From Telopea speciosissima (lineage: Eukaryota; Streptophyta; Magnoliopsida; Proteales; Proteaceae), in assembly GCF_018873765.1 (NCBI RefSeq), contig NC_057923.1, positions 10,056,413 through 10,120,412 on the forward strand: 64,000 bases of DNA, given 5' to 3'. Of the stretch, positions 48,201-57,700 are shown in pieces. The number at the start of each line of letters is the position of its first letter. The stretch's first letter is position 1. The position numbers and the translations under genes are program-made. A model generated the notes under the pieces. That model did not search any database. It worked only from the letters and a program-made list of their open reading frames with translations, and was not told the origin of the DNA.

Positions 48201-51200
48201 ATCCCAAGCCATATTGCCGAATCAAGTATTCCTCTGAATGTGCGACATAGGATTCCCATGTCATAGTGCTGTTGAAGAATCACACATAGTCTTTCAAAGA
48301 AGTCATATAAGTGTTTTCATCAACTAACTGAAGGTGCCCTATCCTAGGGTATGAAAGAGGCGGTTACGATGAGATCGCTCCACTGCTACTACCACCAGGC
48401 TATTAAAATACCATCGGCATGTATGGCTAGGTTAGGACTGTGAAATGTCGTCCACAAAACCTGACCTAGTGCTTCGACTGTCGCACTCATGTGCAGAGTG
48501 TAATGATTGCGGCTGCCCAAACTGACCATAGCCACTACATTCGGAACCGGTGCTCTCATGGCCATACTCATAGTCATACTGAGGCTGATATGCATGCCAC
48601 GACTGAGACCAGCGAGATTAGCAAGATCTCAACTAGTCTTGGTCGAGATCTGCACTATTTATACTGGGCCAGATGCTTAATTGAACCAAGATCTTGGTCG
48701 AATCGAGATCTCGCCGAGATATTGTAATCCATGTGTATCGCCACTCATCTCATCTTGCCGTCTCAAAAAATCGAGTTTTTAGCGAGATCTCGCCGAGTTC
48801 TTGTTCCATGCTACTAGGGTACTTCGTTGCAGGATCAATTGATATTAAGATGAAACGTCTTTTAGAACAAGTAGAAAACCTGATCTTTTCAAAGAAATAA
48901 TGAAATAGTGATACTAGTATCAAAATTGTGAAATAAATTTCGAAAGTTACCACAGGCTGATCCAGCTTCCCTGCTTGACGTACTGCTGCAACAAGATCCT
49001 GGTTGGAATCCGTGTACAAACTCGTGACAACTCCAGATAGACCAGCTCTTGCTGTACGACCAATCCTATGCAAGAAATCTACAGCAGAAGTTGCAAATTC
49101 CGCCTAGAATAGAACAAATCATTCAATCCATTAATTCCTTCCACAAATAAGAATGGCATGCCACAACGAAAAAGAAACGTATTAAAGACTCAACAAAACC
49201 AAGCGTTACGCCAACTACTTGTGTCAGCTACATAGATCCTGTCCTGCCATTTCACTCAGTTTAAGGGCATGCATTCTATTAACTTACAAGCATTCATGTC
49301 TTTTCTAATAAAACACATTGATGCAAGAGCATGATCACCACCAATGGATGTGACTTGATCCTCTATTTTGGACCGTTGATTTGTATTTTGTATCTTGCTT
49401 GTATTGTACTAATGTAGATTAGATACATAGGATAGTTTTTTAAGTTGTCTTGAGTATTTTGGTTTGTCTCGACAGGAAACATAGTGAGGCCCATCAATAT
49501 TAATTAGGAAGTTATTCTATTTTAAAATTATATTACCGAGCTGTCTTGTGGGGTCATTTAGAATTCTATTTCTGTTTTTCTATAAAGCATGTAATCCCCC
49601 AAATCAATAGCTAATGAATAGAACACTTTTATAAATTGAAAATTGGTTGTGAATTCTCTCTTCACATTACTGTTCATCCCACCCTCTTCTCTCTCTCCCG
49701 CGATCTGTTTCATAATGACTAATAGAACACTATCGTTGTAGTAGCATTTCTCCAGAGGAAAGGAACAACCCCCCCCCCCCAAATCTTTGCATATGTTCAT
49801 ACCAAAAGAGAAGCAAATTTAATGACCTTTGTCAAACTTTCAGCCATCAGTCAAGAAAAGATTAAAAATGCACAAGGCAGGAATAATAACTGTATCGGAG
49901 AGAAAATGCATACCTGAACAACATGAGAAACATTCGGTATGTCAATACCACGTGCAGCAGCATCAGTGCAAACAAGCACACCACCTCTCTCCAGAAAATC
50001 ATTCAAATTTTTTGTACGGTCCTCCAAAGAGCTGTTTCTATGATAACAAACGCATTCAACTCCAACTTGACGCAATATCTTAGCTATGGATTCAACAGCA
50101 TCAACAGTATTTGCAAACACCATGGTCCGATTTACACCAGCATCAGAACCCAAAGCTTCAGACTTAAAACCCTGTTTCACAGCATCTATAAGCACATCCA
50201 CCTGTGTTTCAACTGTAACTTTAGTCCACCTCTGTTCTAATCTGCCACAAAGGAGAAGGGGGCACATCATCAACACGTTTGAACTTGATAAACCCAGAAG
50301 AAACATCACAAGAAATGCATGTTTAGAATATGAATAAAGTTACCAGCTTGGATACCATAGAACCCTTCAATGCCCACCCCCCCCCCCCAAAAAAAATTAT
50401 CAGGTTGTGGAATTCTCCTATAATTTATAGTTCATAGTGCATAACCTGTATTTCCCTACTGAGGCAATCATATAGGATATAAAATCCTGGAGGAAGTGAC
50501 TCTAATGCTATTATATGTGTGCTAAATATGTATCTTGTGTATCTCTATTAGAATAGAAATATTTTAATTGAGATACTTGTTTAAGTTGTGAGCGTCCTAA
50601 TTCAGTTAGGATTAGAAAAAGATTAGTCCTAGTCTAATTTCCAAGTTGTAATTCTATTTCCTAGTTTTGATTCCTAGTAGGATTAGGAATCCTTCTTCTG
50701 TTACTATAAATAAAGGTAGGGGGGGGGGACCTGCTAGTTCGATCCAAGCTCTCTAGTCAATCCCCCCTTTCTCTTCCATCACTCTCGGTTCTCTGGCTTT
50801 ATCACTCTAACATTGTTACATGGTATCAGAGCAACGAAAGTTGTAATGGTTGTTTATGTGGATGATATTTAGAAGGAACATAAAATCTTTTCCAGTTGAT
50901 GACAAATGGTTGGGTTGTCACATGCTACTAGGTGTGATCCGTAGTATATTTATAATCAACTAAATACACCTTGACAATAAAGAGTTCAAACAAAAATACA
51001 GGAGAGGGATAGGCACACCATCCACATGCGGTAAGCTAGCGGGCGGCACCAATGGGGGCACAGGATGGGGCACCATATAGGAGGGCCAGGGGAGTCATTC
51101 CAAAGGGGGGAAGAGAGAGATAAGACACAACGGGCACTAGCTTGCGGTACACCAACGGTGCCCAGCCTATTCCCCAAAAATATAACACATGATAAGGTTA

Positions 51201-51731
51201 CAGGTTACACAAGGTATACCTACAAGATAACACATTGATAAGAGTTCTCTAATAGATGTGTTATGGTGGACGGCTTCTTCCGGTGCAGTCATTTCGAATG
51301 CACCATTGTTAAAGACTGCATACTCACACTCAGTCACCTGATTTCAAGACAATGTTGTCTTCCTAATGCCTGTTTGTTGCAAATGGGAGATGCTAAAGAT
51401 GTCCCCCATTTATTTATCCACTGCCTATTTTCTTATAAATGCTCAGGTGGTACTTTGGAAGAAATTGGAGTTAGCTGGGTTATGAAAAACAATATGAAGA
51501 ATCGGATTGGGGCATTGAAGGACCGACAATTTAGAAGGAATAGGGGAAAGTGTGGCTTCTGTTACTCATGGTTACTGTGTATAGCATTTGGCATGAAACA
51601 AACTACAGGATCTTGAAAAGTACCAGGAGTTAGTGTATAGAATTGTTGAACTGGGCCGACTGGCTAAATAGAAGGCAATTGCTTGGGCTTCTGCTAGCAA
51701 GAAATTTAGAGGCAGCAACATCTCATACATA

Positions 51732-51762
<31 letters not shown>

Positions 51763-54700
51763 TTTTTTATTTTTATTTTTATTTTTTTTTGGGGGGTGGG
51801 GGGGGAGGGTGGCTTGTATAGCCTGCTGCTCTTGACCATTGTACAGCATAAAGACCTTGTCGTTTCAATAAATTATTGGTTTGGAATCAATTGAGGTGGC
51901 TTTTATGCTGGGCAATGACTTTGGATAGTAGTAGCCGAGAAAATATAAAGAATACAGGGAAGAGACAACCTAGGAATCCGACTCCAACATAATGAATCCA
52001 CACTAAAAAGGGCGTACCCAGTGCACAAGGCTCCTGCTAATGCCTGGGGAGGTTCCAACACAATGAATCCACACTATACCACAAAATTTAGTTCAAAGCC
52101 AATTTTTGATTCAAGTGAAGAAAACATGTATACACAACATATAGATTCCCAAAAACATGAACTCCAACTGCACAAGTATAACTTGGGTTACACCTGATTA
52201 GACAAGGAATTGGCAAGGAAATAGAAAGAGCAATTGGTCCAGCCCATAAGGTATGCAACTAATAGAATAATACCCAACAGCACTCCACAACTGGTTAGTA
52301 AACTTAAGCTATATATATATCAAAGATAACATTACTGTCCTAAAGCAAAAAAGAAATCAAAAATAAAAGACACAAAACTTAAAGACAGACATCTAGCCTC
52401 TTTCTTGCAGTGTTTTAAGTTCTTCAACTCAGTAAGGATTCTACACCCTAAGGAAATACCAAGTCTCTCTCTTTCTCTCTCTATTCTCCAGTGATCTATT
52501 AGGGAGGAATTCAAGAATATAATCTGAATCTGGTCCAACTATGGGATCTGGATGTCGATGTCCTTCTTTGTTTTCACTAACTGATGTGGCTGAGGACCCT
52601 CTAAGTCTCCCTCACGTTGTACACCAAAAGATCAAATAAAATGAAAAAAATATATATATATATATATTTTTTCTAAGCTTGACCCAAACAGATCACTGAA
52701 AACCATCCAAGCTGTTCAATGCTGAACAAACAACAACTACTCAGCCTTATCCCAACTAAATGGGGTCGGCTACATGGATCCTTGCTCTCCAATCAGCTCT
52801 ATCCGAGGTCATAATTCGTAAAAGGCCTAAGCTATGCATATCTTTCCTCGCCACTTCTCCTCAGGTCATTTTAGGTCTCCCTCTAGCTCTTTTAGTTCCA
52901 TCAATCTGAATCACATAACTCCTCCACACTGGAGCATCCAAAGGCCTGGCAACATGGCCATGCCACCTCAAACGACTTTCTTGTTGCTTATCATGTATCG
53001 GAGTAACTACCAAATCAACTCTAATATGATCATTCCTTTATCCTTCCAAGTTTTACCACTTATCCATCTCAACATCCTCATCTCCACTACACTGAGTTTA
53101 TCCATATGATGCCTCTTACCTGTCCAACATTCTACACCATACATCATAGCCAATCATATGACTGTCCTACAAAATTTTCCTTTTAAGTTTAAAAGGAATA
53201 TATTGATCACACACCACTCCGGACGCACCTCTCCACTTCATCCATCCTATTTTAATTCTTTGTGAAACATCATCCTCTATATCACTTTCTTGATTTATGA
53301 TTGATCCCACATACCTAAAATAACCACTTTGCTGAATCTCCCTCTCATCAATTTTGCCCCCCTCATTATCCATCCTAGTGTAACTAAAGTTACACACCAT
53401 ATACTCCATCTTCGTTCTACTTATATTAAAACCTTTTGATTCAAGGTTGATCTCCATAACTCCAACATAGCGTTAATCCTTGGTTTTGTCTCATCCACCA
53501 AAAGTCCAAAACAATATCATCAACAAAAAGAATACACCAAGGAACCTCGTCTTGAATGTCTCTGGTTAAATCATCTATGATAAGCACAAACAAATAATGG
53601 TTTAAAGTTGATTCTTGATGTAATCCAATTGTAATTGGGAATTCCTTAACCGCCCCCCTCACAGTTCTTACACTAGTCACCAACTCATCACACCATCATC
53701 ATATCTTTAATTATGTCAACATATTTACTTGAAACACTTCTCTTCTCTAGTACTTGCCAAATTAACTCTCCAAGGACTCTATCATAAGCTTTTTCTAGGT
53801 CAAACACCATATGGAGATCCTTATTGCAATCTCTAAATCTTTCTATGAGTCTCCTAAGGCTCTCTTTGGTATCATTTTTTTTTTGTTCTTTCTGACGTAA
53901 AAAAACCTTTTTTGCAGGTGTTTCATATCATTTATGTATCCTAGTTCTATTTAAAATAAATCAAAATAATAGAAAACCATAATAGGGTCAAACCCATCGT
54001 TTTTAGCCATATATGCAAACACATTAAAGACCATGTGCTCGTAAGTCCCAAAATTGAGGGGTAAAATAGTCATTTCCTCCTGTTATTTGAAAGACAAGTC
54101 CTGCCCCCTTCTTCTTCTTCTTCTTCCACCCTGCTCTTATGCATCACACCTATTGGAACCCACCCTGCTCCTACAAGTTTGATTACGACCATAGCGGCAC
54201 TGTCGATCTCAAGGAGTTTTCTTCAGAGGTGAAAAAATATCATGCTCATCAATAGGGAGCATCTGAAACTCCGATAAACATTTCAACATGGAGTTTGAGG
54301 TGAGGGTCGTGGCAGGGATTGAGAGCTGCTTCACATAGTTGTCCAAACTTCGTCTAGGTGACACCTAGGCATCCAAACACCTTGGTCGCCTTGTTTGTGT
54401 CGCCTTGATTTTGGACCCTCTCCAACGCCTTGGGTCACCTAAATGTCGTGATAACTATGCTGCTTCGTCTCTCTCCCTCTCTCTCATCCAAACCCTTCAA
54501 TCCACTCGTGGAAGCTTTCTTCCTTCTCTTCTCGCGCTTGAGCTCCGTTCTACTAACAACCGTTCCTGGCACCTAGTCTGGTCTAGCTTGGCTTCAAGTT
54601 CTTCAGTGATTGAGGTATTGTAGTTCCACTTGAATTATTATATTAAATAAAAACACGATTAGTGCTCTGAATTTTAGTGAAATTTGTAGTTTGGAAGTCG

Positions 54701-57700
54701 AGTGTGTGTTCTAGTTATTTCTGAGGTGTATGATATTTTCAATCAGATTGGACATTTCTTTTTGGTGTTTTGTTCAAATTTTGATACTCTTTGATGTTTT
54801 GTAACTTTAGTCCAATTACTAACCCGCATTGATTGGAAAATCTGGATGAGGTATTCAAGAGAATAGAAAAGCTGTGATTTGTTTAACATAAGAATTACAA
54901 TTCATTCACTACATAGTTATTCTAGATTTATTTGCTTTCCAAGAAATTAGTGCTTGCCAGAATGGTGCAAGAGTCATGAAGAGCAGAAATTAGACTGGAT
55001 AACATCTGTTAAAGTGGCACAACGGGTGACATGTTTCAGACCACATGGAGGACTGTCATGGAAATCGTAACTGGATACTCTGTTACAGTGTTGTGAAGGA
55101 ATTGAGATGGAAGATGGGTGAAGGGGGGATCCCTTCACCCACTACTTAAACTATATATGGGCTTTGGGCCCATGTCTTCATAAAAAGCTAAACTTTAATG
55201 CTAAATTTTCATAGTTTGGGCCCATTTCTTCAAAAATGTTATAAAAATTATTTATACCTAGGTAGTGACCAAACGGTTTCTCAATCCATACTATTATGTC
55301 TAATGTTTGCCAAACGGTTTTCATTTTTTGATCGAAAATGATTTCCATTAATGATTTTTTTTAAATAGGTCATAAACAAAAATAAAAATGATACCAAAGA
55401 GAGCCTAAGTAACTAAATAGCTTCTATTGTGGATCTTCCTGGCATAAAACCAAATCGGTTCTCCATAATAGTAGTTTTTGTACAATGTTGAATGTTTTTA
55501 TTCCTAAAATGGGTGAACCTGAAAGTTGTCTTCGCCTGTTTGGCATCAAGATGACGGTTCAATTATTTGATCCTGTCGGGTTCTATAACTGTCAGTTTAG
55601 TTGTAGAACACCAAACCATCCAAATCTAATACCCATCATCATGTCACTCTTTTTGTACCAACTGCCTCCCCTAAGTTCCTCTCAACATCTGCATCTAAGC
55701 AACTGATGTAGAATCCGAGAGGGGATTCTTGCAGGATCAATTCTGGAGGACAACCTAATGTAGTTCTAGATAGGGTAAAGCCCTACTAGAAGCCAATTAA
55801 ACCAGGACCAATAACAAGGAACTAAGGGGTTGTTGGTTCTGCAGTTTTAGGTCAAATCTAGGGCTTAGGTTAGGATAATGGAAGGGGGGCTTAGGGTGCT
55901 AGGCAGGTTTATAGGACTCTAATAATGTAGGTATTATAGAGTTTTAAGTGTTTTGAAATTTCTGTAAAACTGGGCAGTAAGTCAGGATCGACTATGGGTT
56001 TTGGGGAAATTAATGAAGGATGAAGGGATCAGGGTTTTGATGGACAAATATGGCTGAGCAGCAAGATCTAGAGTTTAATGGAATTAGGATTTAAAGGAAT
56101 TCAAGCAAAAATAAAAGGGAATCGATTGGGGGGAAGGAAAAGGAATGAAAACAGAATTTAAAAATTCAAACTTACAGCAGGAATCCACTAGCAGCAGCTT
56201 GAACAAAGAAGGATGGAATCACCTTCAGTGAGAGATCCTCCCAGCCGTCACGGCGTAAGGAGTCAACCGGAATCCACCGATCCCTTTCCACCTTGAGATC
56301 CACAAGGATGCACACTCACAAGGAGCGACAGCAGCAACAAAGGCAGCAAGCATAAAGCTGAGTTTTTATTAATCAAAATTCGTATCAAAGCTTTGTCCCC
56401 TTACAACCTTATATAAAAGACTCAAAATAGACTTCTACTCTAAAAAGGAAAGGCCTAACCCAATCCTTAACCTATTAGGTAACTTAAACTGACTAGGAAA
56501 CTAAAATACTAAAGGAAATAGACTCAAAACATGGCTGGACCTATAGAGTCCTAATCCAGCCCAAGTGCCCAACTTACATCACATGACCATTTAAGTTGTC
56601 ACATGACCACATAACCAAGTCACATGATCACTTAAATTGAACCAATTGGATGCAACCAATTTGAACCGGTTCAATTAAAAAACATAAAAATAAACTAAGT
56701 ATTGGGTTAATCCCGTATGCAACCTATATACCCTTAGTTTAGGCTCATTAAAGTGGCCTATTACATAGAAAACCCTTGGGATCAAAGGCCCAACATATAT
56801 ATATCCCAACCCTAAACTTATTCTTAATAAAAGAAGCCCAGTTTGGTGATAATTCTGCATCACAACCAGATTAAAATCAGGTTGTGTAGGACTGAAGGAG
56901 GAAAGAAGGGTTGCAAGCTGGGGAAGATGAAGAGTCACCAGGCCACGGTTTGAATTTAAGGTGGTTTGATGGAAGATTGAAGATGATGGAGATGACGGTG
57001 ATAGATGAAGTTGAAATTAAGAGAAAGAAGATAAACAGAAAAATAAAAGATAGCTTTGGCTGCTAGAGATCCACTAGAGCCCACCTTAGGAGTCCACCTA
57101 GGTCCACCAAAAGAGATCCACTTTTGGATGTATTTCCTGAGATCCACAAGTAAAATTCTCAAAGAGAGTTGTTTTTTTTTTTAAAAAAATTCATGGTTGC
57201 TTTTGTGAGCAGCCAGGACTTGCACTATATAGATGGAAATCTAGATTACAACACAATAACATTAAAGAGACTCTTACAATTCCAAAACCCCTTTGGAATT
57301 CCCAATACATAGATAACAATTCTTAGACATAGACAACTAAACCCAAAACATTGAACCCCACCCCCAATACATAGAAAACATAAACCAAGAAAATAAACTA
57401 ACTCTTGCAATTTTAAAAGACACACTAAGAAATTCTCAAGGACTCTTAAATAAGCCTAGGAAATATAAAAAGGCTCATAAACATGCCTTGGAATACAAAA
57501 AGTCAAGCACTAGAAACTAGGAGAACCAAAGAGATACTAAATACTGCCTTGGAATTTGGAAAGGCACAAAGAATCTGCTAGAACTTTGAGGCCAGAACTT
57601 GACTGCTTCTAGAAGTCCATGACTTGGCTGGGAGGGCCAGACTTGGACTTGGGTCTAGTCTTGGACAGTTGGACTTGGTGCTGGTCTTAGACCAACATGT

